Below the pieces are notes generated by a model that made no database searches, was not told the DNA's origin, and was given only the letters and a program-made list of their open reading frames with translations. Positions 35,541 through 47,709 of a stretch of 64,000 nt of DNA are shown in pieces; within the stretch, counting starts at the first letter, position 1, and the number at the start of each line of letters is the position of its first letter. The DNA is from Tolypeutes matacus. Its lineage: Eukaryota; Chordata; Mammalia; Cingulata; Chlamyphoridae. A program made the position numbers and the translations under genes. The stretch covers positions 4,652,854 through 4,716,853 of the forward strand of contig JAKSZT010053928.1 of NCBI GenBank assembly GCA_026826555.1, in the 5' to 3' direction.

Positions 35541-35646
35541 TACTCTTTTATATTGATGAATATCAATATTAAGAAAGTAAGAATATAAAAGAATTCAAAT
35601 GACCTCTGAGCTCTTAAGAGAGAAGCATTGTTTAAATTATTTCCTT
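35541..35646 (+). repeat. Right copy of a dispersed ~100-bp duplication
   Basis: Matches 33724-33824 from TACT(C)TTTTATATTGATG to TTTAAATTATTTCCTT. Its right edge is the insertion point of the SINE that abuts the 100-N gap. Confidence 0.85.
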
Positions 35647-35695
35647 CCTTTTTTTTTTTTTTTTTTTTTTTTTATTTTTTTTTTTTATTTATTTA

Positions 35696-35795
35696 NNNNN
35701 NNNNNNNNNNNNNNNNNNNNNNNNNNNNNNNNNNNNNNNNNNNNNNNNNNNNNNNNNNNNNNNNNNNNNNNNNNNNNNNNNNNNNNNNNNNNNNN
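35696..35795. other. Assembly gap, 100 N
   Basis: Exactly 100 N, a usual placeholder for unknown size, between two T/A-rich stretches. Confidence 1.
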
Positions 35796-35990
35796 TTTTT
35801 TTTTTTTTTTTTTTTTTTATAGATTTTATTTATTTATTCATTTATCCCCCCCTTGCTGCTTGTACTCGCTGGGTCAGTTAACCATGCCGTGCGGGCGGGC
35901 TTGCCTTCACCAGGAGGCCCCGGGAACCGAACCCGGGGCCTCCCATATGGTAAACGGGAGCCCTACTGATTGAGCCACAGCCGCTTCCCT
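35796..35990 (-). mobile_element. DAS-type SINE beside the gap
   Basis: A complete short-form unit ends AGCCACAGCCGCTTCCCT, with its T-rich tail running into the gap. Flanking CCTTCC at 35643-35648 and 35991-35996 suggests the target duplication, so the gap is probably inside the SINE tail. Confidence 0.85.
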
Positions 35991-36139
35991 CCTTCCTTTT
36001 TAAATGTAAAACAAAATTGGGATTTAGAGAATATACAGACTTTTTCTCCTGTTTTCATTTGCTGTTATAAAAGACTTCTTGATGATGTGAATATTTTTTC
36101 AAACATCCCTTTTTTAATGCGTTTTTTTTTTTTATTTTT

Positions 36140-37327
36140 TATTTTTATTTAAGAACAATTTATTGAAGTATTCATACATGAACATACATAGTGTATAGTA
36201 AATGTGATTTTATAAAAAACATGCATAATGTGCAGAATTCCTGTACAACACCTCTCCACCAGCACGTTACATTGTGGAACATTTGTTTCAGATTATGAAA
36301 GAACATCATCAGACTGTTACCACTATGGCCTATAGCGCACATTTGGTATATCTTTTTCCATACCTCCCATTATTACCATGTATTAGTATTGTACATTTGT
36401 TATGGTTCATTAGAGAACATTCTCATTTGTACTGTTTACCATAGTCTGTTTTCCACCACATGGTTCACTGTGTTATACAGTCCCATGACCTACCATTTAT
36501 CCTAAGTGTACACTCAGTGGCTGTCATTTCATCACAGAGTTGTGCAGTCATCACCTCGGTAAGTTTTTGAACGTTTGCTTAGTCCAAAAGAAAAAAATCC
36601 CGTACCCCCTATTATTGACCCTTAGTATTGATATAGTACCTTCTTTGACATTGATGCAAGAATATTACAATATTGCTGTAAACTATAGTCCATAAGGTAC
36701 ATTAGTTGTATTTTTCTCATGTATCACCATATTCTTACCTTCTTGTAATAGTGATGTACATTTATTCTAGTTCATAGAAGAACGTTCTTGTATTTGTACT
36801 ATTAATTACAGTCCCCATCCACCTCTGGGTTGCCTGTTATTCAGTCCCTAGATTATTCTCTAGGTTTCTTTCAGTTGACATATCCCTTGACTACTTCTTT
36901 CAGCCACAATCCCATTTATAAACTAATCATGTTAGTTACACTCACTATAATGTGTTACCTCAACTCTATCCTTTTCCACATGTTTACAGTCAAGCTAAAT
37001 AGAAATTCTACACACATTAAGCATCAGTGTCCCTTCTCAGCCCTAGTCATACCTTCTAGTAACCTATACTCTAGGTTTTAACTCTTTATTCTTTGTATTT
37101 AGATCATATTAGTGAGACCATATATTTGTCATTTTGTGTCTGGCTTATTTTACTCATAATGTCTTCAAGGTTCATCCATGTTATGTGTCCCAATTTCATT
37201 TCTGATAGCCACATAGTATTCCATTGTATGCATATACATTTTTATCTGCTCATTGATTGATGGGCACTTGGGTTGTTTACATTTTTTGGCAATTGTGAGT
37301 AACCCTTATGAACATTGGTGTGCATGT
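36140..37327 (-). mobile_element. L1 3'-end fragment (xenarthran type)
   Basis: Begins like 8100 and 19118 (ACAATTTATTGAAGTATTCATACATGAACATA). It contains TTTCATTTCTGATAGCCACATAGTATTCCATTG and GGGCACTTGGGTTGTTTACA. Part of the 3' UTR is internally repeated. It is cut off on the right where the inverted repeat starts. Confidence 0.7.
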
Positions 37328-37544
37328 ACATCTTTTTTTTAAAAAGCTGCATAGCATGCTGTCATGAAGCAGAATTTATTCACGTCTTTTCATTGTATAT
37401 TTTTTTAAAAATTTGTTAATTGATGGCCAAAAGAGGTTTTCTCTATCTCCTTCAGCTTGCTTCCCTCCCTGCTCCCCACCCTTTAACTCTGTTTCTCCTC
37501 TAAATCCAGATATGTGATATTGAGTAGGTTTCTTACCTTCTTCA

Positions 37545-37578
<34 letters not shown>

Positions 37579-37790
37579 AAGGTAAGAAACCTACTCAATA
37601 TCACATATCTGGATTTAGAGGAGAAACAGAGTTAAAGGGTGGGGAGCAGGGAGGGAAGCAAGCTGAAGGAGATAGAGAAAACCTCTTTTGGCCATCAATT
37701 AACAAATTTTTAAAAAAATATACAATGAAAAGACGTGAATAAATTCTGCTTCATGACAGCATGCTATGCAGCTTTTTAAAAAAAAGATGT
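37328..37790. repeat. Perfect 215-bp inverted repeat with poly(A) spacer
   Basis: The left arm (37328-37542) and the reverse complement of the right arm (37576-37790) agree at every base I compared across all 215 positions. The 33-nt spacer is CATCTTT followed by a run of A. The outer bases differ (T versus A), so the ends are sharp. It may be a real hairpin-forming inverted duplication or a foldback assembly/library artefact. Confidence 0.95.
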
Positions 37791-37794
37791 TACA

Positions 37795-37920
37795 ACTTAA
37801 TTCCCATCATCCATAAAAGGGATAACTAACAATAGTACCTCCTCATAGAGTGGTTGTGAGGATTAACGTTTAGCATAGGGCCTGGCTTGTAGTAGAGACT
37901 CAGTAAATAGTAACTCTTCC
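37795..37920 (+). mobile_element. MIR SINE relic
   Basis: CATCATCCATAAAAGGGATAACTAACAATAGTACC and GAGTGGTTGTGAGGATTAACG with GCATAGGGCCTGGCTTGTAGTAG is the MIR core and tail, right after the inverted repeat. Confidence 0.7.
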
Positions 37921-39360
37921 TACTTCCCTCCACCCCCCCTTACATGTGTTTATTAATCTCTGGAAATTTCATTTTGCTGTAGAGAAGAGACCAGTGCTTT
38001 GAGCACCAATTGTTTGAATATGGTTTATGCATTGGTTTTTCTCCAGAAAGAGGGGACGTTTTGTTTTTAATGTAAAAAATTGTGAAAAGAGAACATTTAG
38101 AGTCCGAACTGATAGTGGACAATGTGTCTGAAGTGCCTGCCTCACCAGAAAGGATAGAATAAAAAGAAAAGAAATTAAAAGTCTTTTCTTAGATTACACC
38201 CCAATGTAGAATTCTATCCTATTTTAACATTTATAGGAACCAGCCAAAGAATCTTTAGGTTCATTTTGTTTGAAAGATAAAATTTATCATTTAATAGTTT
38301 GAAGGTTCGAAAAGGCCATCAAAGAAGTGCAGCTTATTTCTCCAAAAGATGTCTCAGCTTATAATTCATAGGCAAAAGGGAAATACAGAAAAGTTTGGAG
38401 TAGGTATCTTTCTTTTAGAAGATCTTACTCAACTTATGTCCCTTTTTCTGAATATCACTTCCTGCCTTCTTCAGGGATGGGTTGTTTAGATGATTGGACG
38501 AGTGGGCAGCTGGTCAAATTTGGGCCAATTAGATTATTTCTCCTGAGAATTGGAAAACTAATGTCTTGGGAGGTCACATTTGGAAGGTACCTGTGAAATA
38601 CAAAGAATAAAGTAAAGATGAGCGACTATACACCCCAGAAGGAAAAAATGAAGAGAACAGCTGCCTTGATTTCTGATAACTGCAGGCTTTGTTTCAGTGT
38701 TTTATTCCTGTCTGCATTTCCTGCTCTTAGTTTCCATAAGATACCCTTAAAACCAGATAGTGAGACTTTCCTTCTCCACCCTTATTTTTTTCTTATGCAA
38801 TTTCGGTAGTCTGTTTATTGCTAATAGTCAACTAAAACATCTGAGATAATAGTCCCTTCTCACACAAAATATGCAATGGTTTTGAAAAAGTTGATGACTT
38901 GGTCCTGCAAAAAATACTGATAAAAAAATCATGGTTAATGATTGATGAGTCAGGTTTAGATGAGGCAGGACTTAAATAGAACTGGATGAATCAGAAAGGA
39001 TGGGCATTGAAGGGCCAGTAAAATGTGCCCAAGAACCATGATTAAAATGCCTAGTTGTCTCTACAGTCTTGGTACACCTCAAAGGTCTGTGTCTGTCTGA
39101 TCTTAACAAATATTTACTTTCTGCCAACATTGGTGTTATAGTTAATATCTCATACCACATGGCCTTGCCTTTATATTTTCATTATGTATTTGAATTCAGA
39201 ATAGGTCAGGCACTTACTCAATTGTGCATACCCAATTTCTTAGTCTTCCTTACACCCTGATCCTTTACAAATCTTAGTTGTGTTAATTGCAACTTTCCCA
39301 TGTTTATTCTTGGTAACATTTGTGGATTTTCATCTTGATTCATGTAGTAAAGGTAAAATC
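37921..39360. other. Non-coding DNA, no named feature
   Basis: No repeat or gene recognised. Short frames here lack any family resemblance. Confidence 0.5.
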
Positions 39361-39365
39361 TTTCA

Positions 39366-40150
<785 letters not shown>

Positions 40151-40284
40151 CTTGGAGAAATTGGTTTTCTTTCTTCACTAGAGATAATTACCCTCATCTC
40201 GTATTGAGTGCATTCACCTTTATCCAACCAGTTGTCTGTCAACAAACATTAACAAAGCAGTTAGTATTTGTATTGTTCCTTGTT

Positions 40285-41205
40285 CTTTATTTTTTATTAT
40301 GAAGCATTTCAGACATACAGAAAACAATGTAATGAATACTTATGTACCCACCAACCAGCTTTAACAATCTTAACATTTTTACCAGAATTGTTTGTTTGTT
40401 TAAAAAAGGTTGCAGTTATAGTTGAAATCTTCTACATAATCCTGTCTTATTCCATTCCTCTCCCTTCACCCACAGAGGTAACTGCTGCCCTGAATTTGAT
40501 GTTTATCAATACTATGAATGTTTTTGTTGTTGTTGTTTTAAAGATTTATTTTTATTTATTTGTTTATTGCTCCCCTTGCTGCTTGTGCTCTCTGTGTCCA
40601 TTTGCTTTGCGTTTTTCTGTGTCTGCTTGTCTCCCTTTGTTGGGTCATCTTGCTGATGAGCCGTGTGCCTCCCATATGGTAAATGGGAGCCCAACAATTG
40701 AGCCACAGCCGCTTCCCATGAATGGTTTTGTATACTTACATGTATGCATCCATAAACAATATATAGGATGGTTTTCATGTTTCTGAAATTTATATAAATG
40801 ATATCATGCTGTATAGAGCCTTCTGGGACTTGCTTTTTCCACTCTTGTTTTTGAGAATTGTCCATGTTAATGCATGTTTCTCTGACTTACTCTTTTTAAA
40901 TGTGGTAGTTGGTTGGATAAGTATATCAGTTTATCCACTTCCTTGTTGATGGACATTTCAGTTATTTCCAATATTTGACTTATAAACAAGGCTGCAGTGA
41001 AATGTTTGACATGTTGCCTTATCCATGTGAGAGTTTCTCTGAGGTATATGTATCTAGAAGTTGAATTACCAACCAACAGGATATTCTTATCTTCAGTTTT
41101 ACTGATATTACCAAATTGATCTCCACAGGATAGGCAACAAATTATACTCTCACCAGCAGTGTATGGGAGTTCAGTTTTCCACATCCCCTTTGGTCTTGGC
41201 AGTTT
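40285..41205 (-). mobile_element. Old L1 3' fragment
   Basis: GAATACTTATGTACCCACCAACCAGCTTTAACAA, GAGGTAACTGCTGCCCTGAA and CAAGGCTGCAGTGAAATG match an ancient antisense L1 3' region. It is interrupted by the SINE at 40528. Confidence 0.6.
40528..40717 (-). mobile_element. DAS-type SINE
   Basis: Short form with TGTTGGGTCATCTTGCTGATGAG and an outer unit ending AGCCACAGCCGCTTCCC. Duplication ATGAATG(T/G)TTTTGT at 40514-40527 and 40718-40731. The central GGAACC tRNA part is deleted. Confidence 0.85.
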
Positions 41206-41933
41206 TTTTTTTTTCTATTGAAAAACAACAAAGCAGTTTGGAATTTGACAAAATTATTCTAAATTCATCTGAGAGAACAATAAACTAGTATAACTGGGAA
41301 ATTTAAAAAGCCAGGAAAGCCAAGCCATGTACATATTTAATCATTTGATACCAATAGGCATAACCAAAGAAAATAAAGTGCTACGTATTAACTGTAACAA
41401 ACAATACATGCTTTTCTTACTGATTCCATCCTTTAACTCTTACTTCAAACCCTACCTGGGTATAGTACTGTATGGCTTCTCACTGTAGCAGTCTTCTCAC
41501 AGCAGACAGCCCTCTTGGGTGGGATAGTTATTGTAAAAAGGCTCAAGTCCAGCTAGCTGCCTTCTATGGTGTTCACTTCATTCAAGGGTAGCCTTACCTG
41601 ACGGTGGTCTCCTGCCTCTGCCCTGTTGTCTTCATTCTCCTCCCCCACCCCCCACTCCACCTCCAGGTTCAAATAGGTGTTGATTGGTCTGCTTATGTGG
41701 ACTCCAAATAATATCTTCCCACTTTGGGACTTTATCTTTTACCTTCTTTTATGGTGGGTTTTTTTTTTTTTTTTTTTTTTTTTGTATATGTGTTGTTTTC
41801 AGAAGTTTTATTGTGTATATAATTTGTGGCTTTTCTGTCTTGAGAAATTTGCTACCTGGTGTCATAAAAAATATTTTTCTCTAAATATTTAAAAATTTTG
41901 CTTTTCAGTTTGGCTTACTGATTAATCAGCTTT

Positions 41934-41953
41934 GTTTTTTTTTTTTAAAGATT

Positions 41954-41984
<31 letters not shown>

Positions 41985-42365
41985 CTTACTTACTTGCTTA
42001 TTTCTCCCCACCCCCCTCATTGTTTGAGCTTGCTGTTCGCTCTCTGTTTGTTTGTTTGTTGTTTTTTTAGGAGGTACTGGGAACCAAACCTGGAACCTCC
42101 CATGTGGGAGGGAGGCACCCAATCACTTGAGTTACCTCCGCTCCCTGCTTGTTGTGTCTCTCATTGTGTTTCCTTGCTGTGTCTCTTCATTGTGTCATCT
42201 CACTGCATCATCTTGGTGCATCATCTTGTTTCATCAGCTCACCACGCCAGCCCATCGAGTCAGCTCACTGACTTGCTTGGCTTCTTTAGGTGGCACCAGG
42301 AACTGAATCCGGGACCTCCCATTTTTTAGGTGAGCACCCAGCTGCTTGAGCCACATCTGCTTCCC
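41934..42365 (-). mobile_element. Dimeric DAS-type SINE
   Basis: Two tRNA-like units (GGGAACCAAACCTGGAACCTCC and CAGGAACTGAATCCGGGACCTCC) are separated by about 190 bp of TGTGTCTC/TCATCTT linker. The left tail contains (TTTA)n. Confidence 0.8.
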
Positions 42366-42476
42366 CTAATCTACTTTGGAATGAGTTTTGTTTATGGTGT
42401 GAAGTCTATAGTATTTTCCATATGGATAACCAGTTGTCCTGGCAAAATTTATTATTTTTTTAAATTTATTATTATT

Positions 42477-42864
42477 TTTTAAAGATTTATTTATTCATCG
42501 CGGGGGCCCCCCCCCCCCATCATTTTGCGCTCACTCTCTGCTCTCTGTGTGTTCTGTGCTTGTCTTCTCTTTAGGTGGCACCAGGAACCGATCCTGGGAC
42601 CTTTTGGAGTAGGAGAGAGGCTGCTCAATCTCTAGCACCACCTCAGCTCCCCTGGTCTGCTGTGTCTCAATTATTGTCTCTCCTTTGTGTCTCTTTTTAT
42701 TGTGTCATCTTGCTGCACCAGCTCTCTATGCAGGCCAGCTTTCCACTCGGGCCAGCTCACTGCGCAGGCCAGCTTGCCTTTCAGCAGGAGGCCCCGGGAA
42801 TCAAACCCTGGACCTCATATATGGTAGATGAGAGCCCAATTGCTTGAGCCACATCCGTTTCCCC
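42477..42864 (-). mobile_element. Dimeric DAS-type SINE
   Basis: Inner unit CAGGAACCGATCCTGGGACC with GGAGTAGGAGAGAGG; outer unit GGGAATCAAACCCTGGACCTC. AATTTATTA at both edges is the likely duplication. A G5C12-type run lies near the left end. Confidence 0.8.
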
Positions 42865-43626
42865 CACAATTTATTAAAAGGTACATCCTTTCCCCGCTTA
42901 TGGTAATGCTACCTCTGTCATATATCAAATTTCCTTTTGTGTGGCAGTCTATTCCTTGACTCCATTCTGTCTATCCCTGTTCTGAGACCACTGTCTCAAT
43001 AACCATGGTTTTAATGTCTTGGTATCAGTAGGAAAAGCTCCTCTCCCATCCAATCCCTCCCTGGCTCCCATCCTCTTTCCTTCAAAATGGTTGAACCCTG
43101 GCTCTTTTTGTGAATTTTAGGATTAAATTATCAAGTGCCATTAAGAAAAACTACTGTTAGTATTTTTATTGGAATTCCTTTGAATTTATAGATTAATTTG
43201 GAGGAAGAAGAGAATCTTCCTACCCATGAACATTCTGTATCTCTCAGTTCATTCAAGTCCTCTCTGATATGTTTTATAAATTATTTTCTCTTCTATTACA
43301 TTTATTCCCATTTAGCTTTTTTTTTTTTTTTTTTTTTTTTTTGCAATGGGGATTAGGCTTTTTAAAACTGTTGAAATCGATCAATGCTGGTGTATATAAA
43401 TGCTCTTGAGTTTTATAAATTGATTTTGTCTAACAACCTTACATAATTTGTATTTTACTAGTTCTAATAGTTTGCTTGTAGTTTCTATGAAAACAGCCAT
43501 ATTGTTTTCAAATAAGAAAAGGTTTGTGTCTTTTCCAATTCTTATACCTCTACTCTTTTTTATATCTTATTACACTGGCAATTTAATGTTAAGTGGTGGT
43601 GACTCATCTCTGTCCTGTTTCTGACT

Positions 43627-43935
43627 ACCTTTTCCTTTTTCACATGTAACCTCATTTGATCCTTATATCATTATGAGATAGGTGGAATAGGCATTACCTC
43701 CATTTATAGTTCAGGTGTATGTAAAGTATCACTCAAAAATTCACATAGTGGGGGCGGATGTGGCTCAACTTGTTGGGCGTCCATCTCCCATATGGAGGGA
43801 CCTGGGTTCGATCCCCGGGACCTCCCGGTAAAATAAAATAAAATAAAATAAATTCACATAGCTAGGAAATGTCAGAGTGTGGACTCAAATCCAGATCCTT
43901 TGACTTCAAATCCTGTGTGATTTTCCCAATTACTA
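43627..43935 (-). mobile_element. MIR SINE relic interrupted by a short SINE
   Basis: Left part TGATCCTTATATCATTATGAGATAGGTGGAAT and right part TCACATAGCTAGGAAATGTCAGAGTGTGGACTCAAATCC are contiguous MIR antisense once the insert is set aside. Confidence 0.7.
43749..43850 (+). mobile_element. Very short tRNA-derived SINE (about 100 bp)
   Basis: A tRNA-like head GGGGCGGATGTGGCTCAACT with canonical B box GGTTCGATCCC runs straight into (AAAAT)n with none of the usual SINE body. Perfect duplication AATTCACATAG at 43738-43748 and 43851-43861. Confidence 0.9.
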
Positions 43936-44284
43936 CAGCTATCTTCATAGAACTTATAGGATTGATGGCATTTATCTCTTCATTCAACAAATTGTTGAGT
44001 GCTTGCTATATGCTCAGCACCAGGGATTAAAAGATGATCGATTAAGCAAATGCACATATATGCATATATATTTATATATCATTTTGCAAATGTTGGTATG
44101 GATTGTGAAAATTTTGATTTTTACCCACAATAAATTAAAAAAAAAAAAAAAAAAAAAAGTGATTCATCTGACCTGAAGGATTTAGTCTGGAGGAGTGATG
44201 ACATTCTCACTACAGTCACCTTTCTGACTTTTTTTTTTTTTTTACTGTATCTTGTTTCTCAAGTTTCCTATATATATATATATT

Positions 44285-44990
44285 TTTTCCCTTTATTTTT
44301 AAAGAAGTTTTAGATTACAGAAAAGTCACATTGAAAATATAGGGGATTCCCACATATTCCACCCCCTTCCCCTCTCACCTATTAATAACATCTTATATGA
44401 GTGTGGTACATTTGTTATAATTGATTAACAAATATTGAAGCATTGCTACTAGCCATGGTCTATAGCCATTATGGATTACACTTTTTTTTTAAGATTATGT
44501 TTGTTTGTTTATTTATTTATCCCCCTTGCTGCTTGTGCTTGCTGTGTCCATTTTGCTGTGCATTTTTCTGTGTGTGCTTGTCTCCCTTTGTTGGGTCATC
44601 TTGCTGCACGTACCACACGGCACATGGGCCACCAGCTCACCGTGGCGTGTGGGCCAGCTTGCCTTCACGAGGAGGCCCCGGGAATAGAACCCAGGGCTTC
44701 CCATATGGTAAACGGGAGCCCAACCAATTGAGCCACAGCCGCTTCCCTGGATTACATTTTGTACTGTACAATTTTATTGGTTTTGACAAAATGTATAATG
44801 CCCTGTATCTGTCCTTGCAAAATCATGCAGAACAATTCCAATGCCCTATGTTCCGCCTATTCTTCCTTCCCATTCCCCTCAGAGGACTCCTCTGAGGTAA
44901 CCACTATCTTTATATCAATGTTACAAGTTCTTCTGTTACTACAATAATAAATCTGCTTTGGTTCGTGATTTCATTCCCCTCTTATGTTTG
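44285..44990 (-). mobile_element. L1 3'-end fragment interrupted by a SINE
   Basis: AAGAAGTTTTAGATTACAGAAAAGTCACATTG resembles the fragment at 34150. After the SINE, TTGTACTGTACAATTTTATTGGTTTTGACAAAATG continues the L1-like sequence. Confidence 0.55.
44482..44748 (-). mobile_element. DAS-type SINE, extended form
   Basis: About 265 bp with a single outer tRNA-like unit and an extra GTGTCCATTTTGCTGTGCAT / CCCTTTGTTGGGTCATCTTG segment. Duplication GGATTACA at 44473-44480 and 44749-44756. Confidence 0.88.
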
Positions 44991-46540
44991 CTCATTCCAC
45001 AATCTTGAGGATTTGGGGATGGTGATGCCTGTTCTGCTTTAGATTGAAAGGGGGCTTAGATCTTATGGGGCAGATGGAAGGAACTGTTTTTCTTGCAGTT
45101 GTAGATACTCTTTGCTTTTTGGCATGGGGGTTATCCATAATCATCATTTAGTTAGTTGTCCTGGGTGAGTCCTATGAACTGGAGAGGGTGTTGATTGCAA
45201 CTCTGCTGGGATCCTATACTTTTTCAATTGTAATAAAGTAGTCCCTTTATTTCAAAGTGAACTTTGAATAAGGGGGTGAACTAACTTTTCCCCCCTTAAA
45301 CATGTTCCTCCAAAGGCTACAGCATAACCCTGCTAAGTGCCCACAGACGTCACACCTGGAACATCGTATTCCCAAGTATGTGAGAGCCTGAGTGAAGGGT
45401 CTCTGCTTGGCACAGTTATGCTCAGGAGAGCCCCTAATAAACTTTTTATGACATTTGAAGAAGGAATATAGGGGCTTATTTGCTTAGGCCCTAGTGTTAA
45501 GCTTGAGGCTTACTTGCTAGCCCCAATTCAAGATAGACTAAAATCAAAGAAAGTAAGAAAAATTGCTTATGGGGCTTGTCTTTCTGGACAAAGTATCCTT
45601 GGTATACTCTAATACTGGAGACAGAGTCAACCCTGAAATGGAAGCTAGAGACTTCAAGACAGCAACATATGAACAAAACCAACTTTAAAATCACAGTTGG
45701 TGAAGAGGGAATAAGTAACATTCTACCTTGTAAATTAATTATTTGAATGATGAAAGGCAACAGGAGGGGCAAGAAGTGTGAACAGCCCCCAAAACCAGGG
45801 GTCTTGTATTACCTGAGCCCCTCTCTGCGGAGCTGGTTCCTTTTCAACTGGCAAAGAATAAAGGAACAGTGTTTGGGATATCTCTCCTATCCCAGAATTT
45901 ATATTTAGGACATAGGGAGGAAAGGCTTGGGGGAAAGAAGTTAGCAAAATAGGAAGACAGTGTTGTGGATTATGCAGGAGAGGCCTGGGGGCGGGGCTCA
46001 GCCTCCAGCGTTGGTTAACAATTTATGCCTAAAGAACCTTCAAGGGAATTCACAGGGGGACCTGCTCCTGTAGTTCTAACATTATTTGAAGCTGGCTTTT
46101 TTGACTCCTACCCAGTGTGATCACACCTTCTTTGTTCTTGAGGTTTTTCCCCATAATTCTGAGAGTTGCTGGGGAGCAACTGCAAACTTAAATTCCTCTC
46201 TCCTTTTGCTCTGCAGGGGCCATCATAAAATTAACAAAACTATGGTATGACATCTATCAAGGTGCTAGACGATCAGGTATCCAGCTGCAGAAGGGCCTAT
46301 GTTGGTCATTAGCAGTAACAGATTGCTTACTGCTTTGTTTTTATTTTATTTGTTTGTTTATTTATTTAGAGACGGTGTAAATCTAACTAGGTGATGTAGA
46401 AGGCTTTAGGTATTTGGGATGTAATCAGGACCTTGGGATTAAAGTGATACAAGGGATGAGGAAGAAAGGAGTGTGAAAAATCATGCAGAAAATGCAGACT
46501 TCCTATAAATCCCCCTCAAACACACAATTCCCCCTATTAT
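44991..46540. other. Unassigned DNA, possible LTR-like part
   Basis: No gene recognised. GAGCCCCTCTCTGCGGAGCTGGTTCC next to AAGAATAAAGGAAC (about 45818-45870) looks like an LTR poly(A) region, but no ends were found. Confidence 0.35.
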
Positions 46541-46549
46541 CAACTCTTT

Positions 46550-47610
46550 ACAAATGAATTTGCTTATTCCAATTATTTCATATCAATGAGATTATAAAAT
46601 ATTTGTCCTTTTGTGTCTGGTTTATTTCACTCAACCTAATGTCTTCAAGGTTCATCCGTGTTGTTGCATGTATCAGAACTTCATTCCTTTTTCACACCTG
46701 AATAATATTCCACTTTATGTATATACCACATTTTATTTATCCTTTCATTGGTTGATAGACACTTGGATTGCTTCCATCTTTTGGCAATTGTGAGTAATGC
46801 TGTTGTGATATTGGTGTGCAAATATCTGTTCAAGTCCCTGCTTTCAATTTTTTGAGATATATAATTTAAAGTGGGATTGCCGGGTCATTGGTAATTCTAT
46901 ACTTAACTTTCTGAGGAACAGCCTGTTTTTCACAGCAGCTACACCGTTTTACATTCCCATCAATAAAGAAACTGTTCCTATTTCTCCATATCTTCTACTA
47001 TTTCTCCACATCCTTGTTATTTTCTGTTTTTTAAATAGTAGCCATTCTACTGGGTGTGGAATGGTATCTCATTGTTTTTTTATTTGCATTTCCCCAATAG
47101 CTAATGACCTTGAGCATCTTTTCTTGTGCTTATTGGCCATCTGTATATCTTTGAGACATGTCTATTCAAGTCTTTTGCCCATATTTTAATTGAGTTGTTT
47201 GTCTTTTTGTTGTTGGATTGTATGATTCCTTTATATATTCTGGATATTAAACCCTTATCAGATTTGTGGTTTCCAAATATTTTCTCCCATTCTGTAGGTT
47301 GTCTTTTTCCTTTCATGTTGAAATCCTTTGATGCACAAACGTTTTTAATTCTGAGGAAGTCTCATTGATCTATTTTTTCTTTTTTTGCTCATGCTATTTG
47401 TGTATAGTCTAAGAAGCTGTTGCCAAACACAAGGTCCTGAAATGTTTCTCTTCTAGAGGTTGTGTAATTTTAGTCCTTATATTTAGGTCTTTGATCCTTT
47501 TTGAGTTAATTTTTGTATATAGTGTGAGGTAGGAGTCCACCTTCATTCTTTTGCTTATGGACATCCAGTTTTCCCAGCACCATTTGTTGAAGTAACTCCT
47601 TTGTTTTGGC
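46550..47610 (-). mobile_element. L1 ORF2 C-terminal and 3' fragment
   Basis: Two open pieces on this strand are L1 ORF2: [18 protein letters not shown] near 47560 and SDKGLISRIYKGII with KKTNNSIKIWAKDLNRH near 47170-47260. Plus-strand landmarks such as CACTTGGATTGCTTCCATCTTTTGGCAATTGTG agree. Stops and gaps make it inactive. Confidence 0.85.
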
Positions 47611-47709
47611 AAAGTTTCTTCTGCCTAGTTTCCATTTTGTCCTGCAGGCAGCTAGAGTGAGTGAAATACGGATTTGGCTTGTCTCACTATTACCTTCTCA
47701 ATCGGGCTC

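Larger units (their letters stand above)
41785..43625 (-). mobile_element. L1 ORF2 fragment with two nested SINEs
   Basis: GGATAACCAGTTGTCCTGGCAAAATTTATT, TTGGAATTCCTTTGAATTTATAGATTAATTTGG and TAGTTCTAATAGTTTGCTTGTAG are the antisense of L1 ORF2. Two dimeric SINEs break it. Confidence 0.7.

Noticed and set aside
37501..37600. Twin-primed L1 insertion as explanation of the inverted repeat
   Set aside because: In twin priming the inverted part and the poly(A) end are different sequences; here both arms are the same sequence and the A run is in the centre.
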